From: Texcoconibacillus texcoconensis
GTDB lineage: Bacteria > Bacillota > Bacilli > Bacillales > Salisediminibacteriaceae
Reading direction: 5' to 3'
DNA: 64,000 nucleotides
Assembly (NCBI RefSeq): GCF_014202575.1
Contig: NZ_JACHHB010000008.1
Span: 96,930 to 160,929, forward strand
How positions within the stretch are numbered: position 1 is the first letter of the stretch; each line of letters opens with the position of its first letter. Positions 44,197 through 52,332 of the stretch are shown piece after piece. The position numbers and the translations under genes were made by a program. The notes under the pieces were generated by a model. It searched no databases. It was not told the origin of the DNA and saw only the letters and a program-made list of their open reading frames with translations.

Positions 44197-44232
44197 AAAG
44201 GGTAGGTGCTACCGAAGTAGCACCTACCCTTT
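44197..44232. repeat. Family A palindrome, copy 18 (loop CGAA)
   Basis: Perfect 16-bp arms around CGAA between the tandem repeat locus and the deacetylase stop codon. Confidence 0.95.
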
Positions 44233-44275
44233 AGTTAGTTAATGTAATAGGCTAGCTTGCCAGTTACAAAAAATT

Positions 44276-45559
44276 TTAATTTTTAGGCTCTAATTTACTT
44301 AATTCTTCGATTAAAATCTCTCCTGTATACCCATTTGGAACATTCATCCGATGAAAAAGTTTGTCATCTAAATCATCAATGGTATTGACATTGTAATTAG
44401 TTGTTATAAAAAGATCATACCCTTTGTCTTTGGCAACATCTATCAATGTATCATTGTAGCGGCCAAAAGGAAAAGCAAAGGAGTGTACTTCGTGACCTAA
44501 CTCTTCCTCAAGTCGATTTGTAGCAAGTTTTAAGTCAGCACGAATTCTTTCTCTATATTTGTCTTTATCTTCGGCCGGTTTTTTTGTGATATATACCGCT
44601 TCTTTCTCCCCATCTTTTCCTTCAATATGATGGTGTTGATCGTAAGAATGGGTTTGTATATTAATCACACCAGATCGTTGCATTTCCTCCATCTGTTCCC
44701 ATGTCAAAAACCAATCTTGTTCTGTATCATTTCGTTCTACGTTGGGATAAACAGAACCACGTAAGCCTAATTCTTTCATAATTGGAAATGCGTACTCGTA
44801 ATTGCTACGGTAGCCATCATCAAACGTAACGAGAATTGGTTTTTTAGGAAGGTTAAAATCTGGGTTATCTCGATATTCGACAATGTCAGCATCAGTCACT
44901 GTTTCATATCCTGCATCAATCAGAGCGTTCATTTGATCTTCAAAACGTTCGGGTGTAACTTGCGTGTAAGAATTCGACATATCCGCTTCCTTGGCAATGT
45001 CGTGGTACATTAAACCATAAATTTTTTCAGGCTCATACTTATAAGCACTCTTTATCGGTTTGATATGCAAACTTAGAGGATCTGCCTCTGTGTCGCGCGC
45101 TTTAAGCTTTAATATATCAGGTGCATCCTTTTTGTCATATGGAAGCTCAAATGTACGTGCAACATATTTTATCGGAACGTATGGACTACCTTGAACCATA
45201 CGCGGCTCCGTCGCTATCTCTTGTGACTCGCCTTCAATGTCGGCTGTATCATCTCCAATCGTGAAACGAACCTTTTTTTCATCATTCACAAAATCTACTA
45301 CTTCTTTGTCATTCTCAAAGATGACTTCCTTTTCATAGAAAGCTTGCAAAACATCAACTGGAACCAAAACCCTTCCATTATCTTCATATCCATACAACGG
45401 ACCTGATAGTCGATCTAGTTTATCAATTTTCAGTTCGGAGTCTTCCTTCGTAGGCATTTCCTCAGCTGTTATTTCACTATCATTTGAACAACCTGAAAGT
45501 ATAATACCAACCATTAAAAAGCTTATAAGAGAAAAAACAACGTATTTAAGTATTTTCAA
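44276..45559 (-). CDS. Polysaccharide deacetylase lipoprotein with stalk-type N-domain
   Basis: A 427-residue lipoprotein (lipobox ILSGC) started by TTG at 45559, eight bases after GGAGG. Residues about 50-140 form a copper-amine-oxidase-N-like domain (RVLVPVDVLQAFYEKEV, YVPIKYVARTF). The NodB domain follows: motif 1 ILVTFDDGYRSN, motif 2 INIQTHSYDQHHH, motif 3 SFAFPFGRYND. The Asp and His metal ligands are all present. It would deacetylate peptidoglycan or a wall/matrix polymer such as PgaB-like PNAG outside the cell. Confidence 0.88.
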   Translation of the reverse strand: MKILKYVVFSLISFLMVGIILSGCSNDSEITAEEMPTKEDSELKIDKLDRLSGPLYGYEDNGRVLVPVDVLQAFYEKEVIFENDKEVVDFVNDEKKVRFTIGDDTADIEGESQEIATEPRMVQGSPYVPIKYVARTFELPYDKKDAPDILKLKARDTEADPLSLHIKPIKSAYKYEPEKIYGLMYHDIAKEADMSNSYTQVTPERFEDQMNALIDAGYETVTDADIVEYRDNPDFNLPKKPILVTFDDGYRSNYEYAFPIMKELGLRGSVYPNVERNDTEQDWFLTWEQMEEMQRSGVINIQTHSYDQHHHIEGKDGEKEAVYITKKPAEDKDKYRERIRADLKLATNRLEEELGHEVHSFAFPFGRYNDTLIDVAKDKGYDLFITTNYNVNTIDDLDDKLFHRMNVPNGYTGEILIEELSKLEPKN

Positions 45560-45894
45560 AGATTCAACCTCCAGTACTTTTTATATCTAAATGCAACAGA
45601 AACTAATTCCGAAATCATAAAATCTATTAAAGCTTCTTTTAAAATCAAGGAAGTGCTGATAAATTTCATCGAATACTGTCACAAATTATTATATCATGTA
45701 TATAGAACAACAATGAACGAATTTGGAAATGGTACTATTTGAAATTTCACTTTACCAAGGTAAAGGGTAGGTGCTACCAAAGTAGCACCTACCCTTTAGT
45801 TCACTAAATCAATTGTCGGAATTTGTTTATATATGTAACCTTTCTATCTTTCGACACGTCTAATATAATAAGCATAGATGAAAGGTGTTTTGCC
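45560..45894. other. Divergent intergenic region between two deacetylase genes
   Basis: 335 bp. It contains the family A copy at 45762-45797 and AT-rich promoter-like sequence on both sides, but no ORF I would support. Confidence 0.4.
45762..45797. repeat. Family A palindrome, copy 19 (loop CAAA)
   Basis: Perfect 16-bp arms around CAAA in a divergent region, with outer CACTTTACCAAGGT and AGTTCACTAAAT. This is the last copy to the right in the window. Confidence 0.95.
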
Positions 45895-46965
45895 ATGTTT
45901 AAAAACAATCACTATATGAAAATGAGTTTTGGACTTATCACGTTATTTATTTTACTTGGCTCTTTTTATTGGTTTGGAGCGACTGGCGTTGAAGAGCAAG
46001 ATGAGGTCAACGCTTCTCATAAACCGGATGAAGAAATCGAAGCCATGAAGGAAAAACTTTCTGAGTTTGATAAGCTAAGCGACGAAAATGATGAATTAAA
46101 TCGAAAGTTGGCAGAAAAAGCAGCTGAAATTGAAGAATTAGAAGCGACAATCGACTCGTTAGAAGAGGAAATCGCAACACTAGAATCTGAAGAGAAAAAC
46201 GACGGTTCAAGTGAGGGAGAAAATAACCCCGATACCACTAATAATGACTCAAATGAACGAGATGAAAACGAGCCAGTGAACGACCCCGAACCTGATGGCT
46301 CAAAAACGGTCTATCTAACATTTGATGACGGGCCATCTTCGACAACACCTGATATATTAGAAACATTAAATGACTACGATGTGAACGGAACCTTCTTTAC
46401 GATTGGACAAAGAATGGAAGAACACCCTGAAATCGCTCGCCGGACGTTTGAGGAAGGAAACATGATTTTAACGCATTCGTACAGTCACGACTACGCCATT
46501 TATGAAAGTTTTGACTCTTTTTACGATGACCTACACTTGGCTGAAGTGGCATATGAAAACGTACTCGGGTTCGAGGCCCCGCAACTTCTCCGTTTTCCAG
46601 GAGGATCTGCGAATCATAGCTCGTTTGATTATGGTGGGGAGCAGTTTATGCCGGAGTTGACCGAGGATATTGTGGATCATGGTTATGACTATGTCGACTG
46701 GAATGTGTCCTCAGGCGATGCGAGTGACATTTATGACGAGCCTGAGGCGTTGCTCGAGCGGGTTAAGGCGTCTTCTTCTGGGGATGTGGTCGTGCCGTTG
46801 TTTCATGACACGGATCGAAACGTTGCGACAGCGGAAATCTTGCCGGAAGTGATTGAGTTTTATAAAGAAGGCAGCTACGAATTTCGAACGTTTGAAGATA
46901 TTAGTGATGAGGAATTAGCCGTTTTGATTGAAGAGCAAGTTGTAAATCGTCCGGTCGTTCGGTAA
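45895..46965 (+). CDS. Membrane-anchored polysaccharide deacetylase with coiled coil
   Basis: A 356-residue protein: N-terminal membrane anchor (SFGLITLFILLGSFYWFG), a coiled coil (about 45-100, EIEELEATIDSLEEEIATLE), an acidic Asn/Asp/Glu linker, then a NodB domain. NodB motifs are VYLTFDDGPSSTT, MILTHSYSHDYAI and LLRFPGGSANHSS, with metal ligands intact. It likely deacetylates peptidoglycan GlcNAc or MurNAc. ATG at 45895 follows AAAGGTG. Divergent from the other deacetylase. The codon use changes after about residue 245, becoming G/T-rich at third positions. Confidence 0.88.
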   Translation: MFKNNHYMKMSFGLITLFILLGSFYWFGATGVEEQDEVNASHKPDEEIEAMKEKLSEFDKLSDENDELNRKLAEKAAEIEELEATIDSLEEEIATLESEEKNDGSSEGENNPDTTNNDSNERDENEPVNDPEPDGSKTVYLTFDDGPSSTTPDILETLNDYDVNGTFFTIGQRMEEHPEIARRTFEEGNMILTHSYSHDYAIYESFDSFYDDLHLAEVAYENVLGFEAPQLLRFPGGSANHSSFDYGGEQFMPELTEDIVDHGYDYVDWNVSSGDASDIYDEPEALLERVKASSSGDVVVPLFHDTDRNVATAEILPEVIEFYKEGSYEFRTFEDISDEELAVLIEEQVVNRPVVR

Positions 46966-46966
46966 A

Positions 46967-47006
46967 GGGACAGTCCCACTTTAGTTCGTGAAAGTGGGAC
47001 TGTCCC
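46967..47006. repeat. Family B palindrome, copy 6
   Basis: GGGACAGTCCCACTTT and AAAGTGGGACTGTCCC around AGTTCGTG, immediately after the deacetylase stop codon. Confidence 0.95.
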
Positions 47007-47030
47007 TCTTTACCGGAGGAAAGTTTTCAT

Positions 47031-47267
47031 TTACAACAGAGCCTTCACCAAACCGAGAATCATGAGCCATAATGGAATACTTAAAAGCGTACCCCAAAAC
47101 AATCCCTCGAACACATTTCCTTCATCATGCATCATACCAAACTCCAAACTGTTTTTTTCTGCAGTAGCAGTATTGGCCGTTGGAGGATAAAATAACCGTG
47201 TTCGAAAATTAAGACTTCTCATATTTAGCCAAAGCATTGGAAAGTTCTCTTGATTGTAGCCGCTCAT
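47031..47267 (-). CDS. Small membrane protein
   Basis: A 78-residue protein with a polar N-terminal half and one C-terminal membrane helix (LFWGTLLSIPLWLMILGLVKALL). Its ATG overlaps the stop codon of the upstream frame (ATGA), suggesting translational coupling. No family recognised. Confidence 0.5.
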   Translation of the reverse strand: MSGYNQENFPMLWLNMRSLNFRTRLFYPPTANTATAEKNSLEFGMMHDEGNVFEGLFWGTLLSIPLWLMILGLVKALL

Positions 47268-47813
47268 TTATTGGGGATGCGTTTGTATTTCCCGATACTC
47301 CAATATTGCACAGACCCAGCTTCCCTTGTGATATGAGCAATGAAATCATTCTCATCAGATAAGACCTCATCTTTTGCCGCATCATTAAAGTTCTCTTTGA
47401 AGGTTGATAAGTGAAGCTTGTCGTCCGCTGCATGATTTTCGTTTACAGCTTCATCAACGTAAATGACTGTTCTGCTCCTCCGTCTCAGGAACGTAAACCT
47501 CACCATTTTTCTCGGTGACGACTGAGCGCTCAGTCTCCTCACTATCTTCGCGATCCTCTGTAGTGACTTCCGTATCATTGTTCACAACTTCACTTTGCTC
47601 ATTGGCAGCCTCTTCCTCCGCGTCATCAGTCGTTACGAAAAATAAGGTAATAACCAAAATCGCAGCACAAACACCAACGGTTTTCCACGCCTCTTTCCTT
47701 TCTCCATCTGTCGGCGCCGTAAACGCACCATACAAACCACCGATAAGTGCCACAATTAGAACAATATTAAGCACCCATAATACTACTGTCATCATCACAA
47801 CCCCTCCCAACAT
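47264..47813 (-). pseudogene. Membrane-anchored protein gene with probable frameshift
   Basis: Two overlapping frames read as one gene. The first (start 47813) has two N-terminal membrane helices and an acidic linker ending EKNGEVYVPETEEQ before a stop. The second frame continues from about 47465 with TVIYVDEAVNENHAADDKLH and runs to 47264, ending GSVQYWSIGKYKRIPNK. Neither half looks complete, and the second has no RBS of its own. A single-base indel around 47455-47480 would join them. Sequencing error, true decay or programmed shifting cannot be separated here. Confidence 0.5.
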
Positions 47814-47908
47814 TAGTATAAATGATGAACATTCTCTTTAACTAGCAATTTAGTAAAGCGGAGGTAGTTTATCACAGGATGAAGTGGTGAGATTCATTTA
47901 TGTGGAGT

Positions 47909-48249
47909 GATTTTTCGATGAGATAGGGCGTTTTTTCCGTCAGGTGAACCGAGTTTTCGTTCAGGTCGAGGCGTTTTCCCTTCAGCTGAACCGTTTTTTC
48001 GTTCACCTCAATTTGTTTTTCCTTCAGCTGAACCGTTTTCCGTTCACCTCAATCTGTTTTTCCTTCAGGTGAACCGAGTTTTCGTTCAGGTCGAGGCGTT
48101 TTTCCTTCAGCTGAACCGTTTTTTCGTTCACCTCAATTCGTTTTCCCTTCAGCTGAACCGTTTTTTCGTTCACCTCAATCTGTTTTCCCTTCAGCTGAAC
48201 CATTTTTTCGTTCACCTCAATCTGTTTTTCCTTCAGCTGAACTACTTTT
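47909..48249. repeat. Tandem repeat locus 2, 21/42-bp units
   Basis: About 16 units of roughly 21 bp alternating TTCCCTTCAGCTGAACCGTT and TTTTCGTTCACCTCAATCTG types. It shares the TTTTTC(C/G)TTCAGGTGAACC core with locus 1, 4 kb away. The minus-strand frame 48215 to 48024 encodes 63 residues of heptads (VQLKGKQ, IEVNEKT), again coiled-coil-like. Each 42-bp unit carries GAGGTGA on the minus strand, so any ATG within has a ready-made RBS. Coding status unproven. Confidence 0.9.
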
Positions 48250-48478
48250 CCTCGTTAAATTCCGGTGGCATATTCTTCTACACAAAGTTATAAACTTTAC
48301 ATGTCAGCCATTTTACCTATTTCAGTCATGATTTCAAAAACGCTCATCACTTCCGTTCAAGTCAAACCGCTAATTCCTCCTAAAAAACTGACTTCATTTA
48401 CAGAACTTTTCTCTGTGTAAAATTCGGTCTGGCTCAGTTAGTTAAAACTTATTTTATATGAAAGAAGGAGGATTTATT

Positions 48479-48715
48479 ATGAAAAATGCAGGTTTAGCTG
48501 CGGTACTGTCGTTTTTCTTTTCAGGGTTGGGGCAAATTTACAATGGTGAAATCGGAAAAGGGATTGCATTTATTTTAGCTCAATTTATTAACGCACTTTT
48601 AATGTTGATTATTATTGGTTTTATTACTTATCCTATTACTTGGATTTTTGGAATGATTGATGCTTACAAATCAGCAGAACGGATTAACAGCGGACAAAGT
48701 ACTCAAGGAGTCTAA
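48479..48715 (+). CDS. TM2-like small membrane protein
   Basis: A 78-residue protein of two membrane helices with the TM2-like pattern AAVLSFFFSGLGQIYNGEIGKG followed by IFGMIDAYKSAERIN. It closely resembles the membrane half of the zinc-ribbon protein at 35350-35769, without the ribbons. ATG at 48479 follows AAGGAGGA. Function unknown. Confidence 0.8.
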   Translation: MKNAGLAAVLSFFFSGLGQIYNGEIGKGIAFILAQFINALLMLIIIGFITYPITWIFGMIDAYKSAERINSGQSTQGV

Positions 48716-48735
48716 ATGATAGACTCCTTTTTATA
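48705..48735 (+). terminator. Terminator overlapping the TM2-like gene stop
   Basis: AAGGAGTCT and AGACTCCTT arms around AAATGAT, then a T-run. The stop codon lies inside the stem-loop. Confidence 0.88.
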
Positions 48736-48750
48736 TAAATAGGTGATGAG

Positions 48751-48806
48751 GGACAGACCCACTTTCACACTTTATTACAGCGCGGTGCTGAAGTGGGACT
48801 GTCCCT
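48751..48806. repeat. Family B palindrome, copy 7 (diverged)
   Basis: GGGACAGACCCACTTTC pairs with GAAGTGGGACTGTCCC with one mismatch and a longer central loop. It is the rightmost copy. Confidence 0.9.
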
Positions 48807-48844
48807 CTTTAATGAACGAAAGGAGCACGGGGGGTTCCCGTGCT

Positions 48845-49951
48845 TCATTGAAAGTTTTCAAATTGGATTGTCCGTTTCTTCACTTCATCTCGGTTGACTT
48901 CGTAGCCGATGCCTGGTGCATCGGGAATTGTCAAAACACCTTGATTAACGGTGACTTCCGGTTCAATAATATCCTTATCCCAATATCGAGCCGATGCGGC
49001 GGTGTCACCTGGTAGGGTGAAGTTTGCTAATGATGTGATCGCAATATTGTGGGCGCGTCCAACGCCTGATTCTAACATGCCCCCGCACCACATCGGCACG
49101 TTTGCTTGTTCGCATAAATCATGGATTTTCTTCGCTTGCGTTAGCCCACCGACTCGGCCAATCTTTAAATTGATGATCCGTCCGCTGTCGAGCTCGATTG
49201 CTTTTCGCACATCTTCATACGAATGAATGCTTTCATCCAAGCAGATCGGTGTTTTCAACTCTTTTTGCAACTTGGCATGATCAATCAGATCCCCTGCTGC
49301 TAGTGGTTGTTCGATCATCATCAAGTTGAACGGATCCATCGCCTTTAGTGTTTCCACGTCCTCGAGCGTATAAGCCGAGTTTGCATCTGCCATGAGTGGG
49401 ATGTCGGGGAACTCTTCCCTTATTTGTTCTAATACTCTGACATCTTTGCCCGGTTTAATTTTCACTTTAATCCGCTTATATCCTTCATCGACTTTTCCTT
49501 GGATGTTTGCAAGGAGCTGGTCAATATCATCTTCAATCCCTAAGCTTACGCCGACGTCAATTTCAGACTTCACACCGCCAAGTGCCTCCGTCAACGAAAC
49601 ACCTTGTCGTTTCGCGTATAAATCCCATACAGCCCCCTCCAGCGCTGACTTTGCCAAATGATTCCTTTTATACGGACGAAAGAACGCTTGTAACTCGTCT
49701 GGGTGCTCAATGTCTTTTCTTAACAAAGAAGGTATTAAAAACTTCTTCAGCATGAGCCAGCTTGATTCGGTGAATTCTTCGATATACAACGGCCGTTCTG
49801 ATGTGACACATTCTCCCCAGCCTGATTGCCCTTTTTCGTCGATGACCTCGACTAATAGAAATAAGCGGTCATGTTCGGTGCCGAAACTTGTTGTAAATGG
49901 GTTTTTCATGCGCATCTTCACTTTATACAAGTTGATTTCATTGATCTTCAT
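48845..49951 (-). CDS. N-acylamino acid racemase / o-succinylbenzoate synthase family (enolase superfamily)
   Basis: A 368-residue MLE-subgroup enzyme. The catalytic Lys pair is in RIKVKIKPG (KxK), metal ligands in [16 protein letters not shown] and CLDESIHS, and the second Lys in [10 protein letters not shown]. Family members either make o-succinylbenzoate (MenC) or racemise N-succinyl- and other N-acyl-amino acids. There are no men genes here, and an M20 amidohydrolase and an amino-acid-type transporter are adjacent. So the racemase role is more likely (inference). ATG at 49951 follows GGAGGCA. Confidence 0.85.
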   Translation of the reverse strand: MKINEINLYKVKMRMKNPFTTSFGTEHDRLFLLVEVIDEKGQSGWGECVTSERPLYIEEFTESSWLMLKKFLIPSLLRKDIEHPDELQAFFRPYKRNHLAKSALEGAVWDLYAKRQGVSLTEALGGVKSEIDVGVSLGIEDDIDQLLANIQGKVDEGYKRIKVKIKPGKDVRVLEQIREEFPDIPLMADANSAYTLEDVETLKAMDPFNLMMIEQPLAAGDLIDHAKLQKELKTPICLDESIHSYEDVRKAIELDSGRIINLKIGRVGGLTQAKKIHDLCEQANVPMWCGGMLESGVGRAHNIAITSLANFTLPGDTAASARYWDKDIIEPEVTVNQGVLTIPDAPGIGYEVNRDEVKKRTIQFENFQ

Positions 49952-49974
49952 TCAAATGCCTCCTTTACTTCAGT

Positions 49975-51408
49975 TTACATTGGTCCCCAATCGATCATGA
50001 CAGCGATTGATAGGTAGACAATGCCGATCGCAAACCAGATCAACGCTAACGGAATTGCAAAACGAATCCATTTTGTCCAAGGCACACCTGCAATCGCGAG
50101 GTTGGCCATCAATACACCAGAAAGTGGTGTCAGCATATTGGTAAAACCGTCACCCATTGTATACGCTTGAACGGCAACTTGACGTGGGATGTCCGCTAAA
50201 TCAGCGAGCGGTGTCATAATCGGCATCACAATCGCTGCTTGTCCACTTCCAGAAGACACGATTAAGTTGAAAAGGCCGTTACCGATTAACATGACGATCG
50301 CTGCGACGACACTATTGAACGGTTCTAACAGCACGGCCAAGCCTTGAACAACCGTATCTAATACGTGTGCATCTTCTAAAAGAACAACAATCGAGCGTGC
50401 CATTCCGATAATCAAAGCGCCGTAAGCGACACCTTTGGCCCCGTTTATGAACTCGGATACCATCGCATTCGCACCCATTCGATCAATGAGTGCTGTACCA
50501 ACAGCGATCATGAGAAAGATTGCGGACATTTCACTTAACGCCCAACCTAACTGAAAGACACCATACACGTATGTACTAATCCCAAGCACCAATAACCCGA
50601 GGACAAGTTTATGTGTCGTCGTTAATTTCGAGGACACTTGGTCCATGTTTCGTTCTTGATAGTTTGGAAAACGATCCTCTCCCATAATACTACGTGACGG
50701 GTCGTTCTTTACTTTGTAGGCATAGCGCAAAATGTATAAAATCGTTGCGACTAAAATTGTCACGTAAATGAGAACACGATAACCGACCCCTGAAAATAAC
50801 GGCAACTGCGCGATTTGTTGCGCAAAACCGGTCGTGAGTGGATCGAGAAAACCAATTGCAAAACCTGAATATGCCCCAAGGTAAATAATCGAGACCCCGA
50901 TAATCGCATCCATTTTCATCGCTCTTGCTAGAATAATACCGATCGGAATAAATGCAATAACCGCGTTGGCAATGATCCCTAAGCCACCAAACACAGAAAA
51001 TAATGCAGCGACAACAATAATAAGTAACCACTCTTTGTTTCTCGTTTTATTGATCGTTTTCATAATCAAATTGTCAATCGCGCCTGTTTTTTCAATAACT
51101 GCAAATGCACCACCAATAATCAAAACGAGAAAGATTAATTCTGCACCGCCGACCATTCCCGCTTGAATCGCTTGAAAGATTTGCAGCACGTTAGCCGGTT
51201 GTTGTTCAATTTGTTCATAACTGCCTGGTACAATTACGGAAATATCATTTTCAGCCACTTCACGTTCAAAACTACCCGCTGGAATGATATACGTTAAAGC
51301 TGCTGCCAGCAACAAAATGCCAAATAAAATCACATAAGCATCTGGCAAGACAAAATTTTTCTTCTCTTCTTGTTTCGGTTCTTGCTCTGATTTTTTCGCT
51401 GTACTCAC
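49975..51408 (-). CDS. YfcC-family membrane transporter
   Basis: A 477-residue integral membrane protein with about 12 helices. Segments such as YIIPAGSFEREV, GGAFAVIEKTGAIDNL, and SGSGQAAIVMPIMTPLADL are typical of the YfcC/ArcD-like (ion transporter superfamily) proteins, thought to move amino acids or peptides. GTG at 51408 follows GGAGGGG. It precedes the racemase by about 25 bp on the same strand. A role in taking up N-acyl or D-amino acids would fit the neighbours but is not shown. Confidence 0.85.
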   Translation of the reverse strand: MSTAKKSEQEPKQEEKKNFVLPDAYVILFGILLLAAALTYIIPAGSFEREVAENDISVIVPGSYEQIEQQPANVLQIFQAIQAGMVGGAELIFLVLIIGGAFAVIEKTGAIDNLIMKTINKTRNKEWLLIIVVAALFSVFGGLGIIANAVIAFIPIGIILARAMKMDAIIGVSIIYLGAYSGFAIGFLDPLTTGFAQQIAQLPLFSGVGYRVLIYVTILVATILYILRYAYKVKNDPSRSIMGEDRFPNYQERNMDQVSSKLTTTHKLVLGLLVLGISTYVYGVFQLGWALSEMSAIFLMIAVGTALIDRMGANAMVSEFINGAKGVAYGALIIGMARSIVVLLEDAHVLDTVVQGLAVLLEPFNSVVAAIVMLIGNGLFNLIVSSGSGQAAIVMPIMTPLADLADIPRQVAVQAYTMGDGFTNMLTPLSGVLMANLAIAGVPWTKWIRFAIPLALIWFAIGIVYLSIAVMIDWGPM

Positions 51409-51446
51409 TGTTTCCCCTCCTAGGTTTTTGCTTGCACTGAATTATA

Positions 51447-51464
51447 TTAAAGTCTATACTTTAA
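51447..51464. promoter_or_regulatory. Palindromic operator in the divergent racemase/amidohydrolase region
   Basis: TTAAAGT, CTAT, ACTTTAA: perfect 7-bp arms midway between the two divergent starts. Probably the binding site of the adjacent RpiR-family regulator. Confidence 0.6.
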
Positions 51465-51507
51465 ATCAATACAAAATATTGCAAAAATTTTAAAAAGGGT
51501 GATTTTA

Positions 51508-52332
51508 ATGGATCCCCATTATGTAACGAAAACAAAGGAATTACTGCCGGAACTGACAAAAGGGCTGAAGAAAGTCGCTAATCAACTGCTCGTTGATCCG
51601 ATGGTCTTTGCTATCCACCCTGCTAAAGAAGTCGGTACGATCATTAATGTCAGTGAGACGATGATTATCCGCTTCTGCAAAGAAATTGGTTACGCAGGGT
51701 ACAGTGATTTACAAACTGAAGTGCGCCTTCACCTTCTAAAACTGAGCCAAAGCAGTCAAACCAAGTCAGATACCGATCACACAAGCGAATGGCTGCAAAA
51801 CATGTCAGCAGATATCAACCACATCCAAAAAAATATCGAAAAACTTGATCAACAAGCCGTCGATGATGCGATTGAAGCGATTCGTGATAGTGAAAAAGTG
51901 ATTGTTGCGGGATACTACCAGTCTTTTACCTTCGCACACTGGTTTTCTTTTACGTTGAATTACATATTAGGGAATGCACAGTTATACCGACCGGAATCAG
52001 ATGCAGGTGTGCTCGATTTACTGCCGAAGCCTTCATGTATCCTCGTGTTTTCCTTTTTCCGCTATGCCCTTGATACGATCCAACTAGCAGAAGAAGCGAA
52101 AAAGAAAGGCATCAAAGTCATCGCCATAACTGATTCATGGGCATCTCCGGTGACAGAACACGCGGACATCGCGATCTCACTTGCGATCAGTGAAAACAAA
52201 ACATTACTTAGCAAAGGACCAATCACGATGTCACTCATGAACGCAATGCTCGTTGAAGTCATCAACCGCAATGAAAACAGTGGCAAAATCCAACCGACTT
52301 ATAAATATTTTATTAAGGATGGTGAGCAGTAA
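51508..52332 (+). CDS. MurR/RpiR-family regulator
   Basis: A 274-residue regulator with an N-terminal RpiR helix-turn-helix (PAKEVGTIINVSETMIIRFC region) and a C-terminal SIS domain (VIVAGYYQSFTFAHW, KGIKVIAITDSWASP). ATG at 51508 is eight bases after AAAAGGGTG. Its stop codon overlaps the amidohydrolase start (TAATG). It likely controls both arms of this cluster through the palindrome at 51447-51464; the inducing molecule is unknown. Confidence 0.88.
   Translation: MDPHYVTKTKELLPELTKGLKKVANQLLVDPMVFAIHPAKEVGTIINVSETMIIRFCKEIGYAGYSDLQTEVRLHLLKLSQSSQTKSDTDHTSEWLQNMSADINHIQKNIEKLDQQAVDDAIEAIRDSEKVIVAGYYQSFTFAHWFSFTLNYILGNAQLYRPESDAGVLDLLPKPSCILVFSFFRYALDTIQLAEEAKKKGIKVIAITDSWASPVTEHADIAISLAISENKTLLSKGPITMSLMNAMLVEVINRNENSGKIQPTYKYFIKDGEQ

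Noticed and set aside
12482..45797. Family A palindromes as ordinary Rho-independent terminators
   Set aside because: They lack a U-run, occur also between divergent genes (25229, 30418, 45762), and some follow a separate genuine terminator (26506-26540).
43709..48249. CRISPR array
   Set aside because: The two arrays have no unique spacers. Units are contiguous 21/42-bp direct repeats and no cas gene is present.
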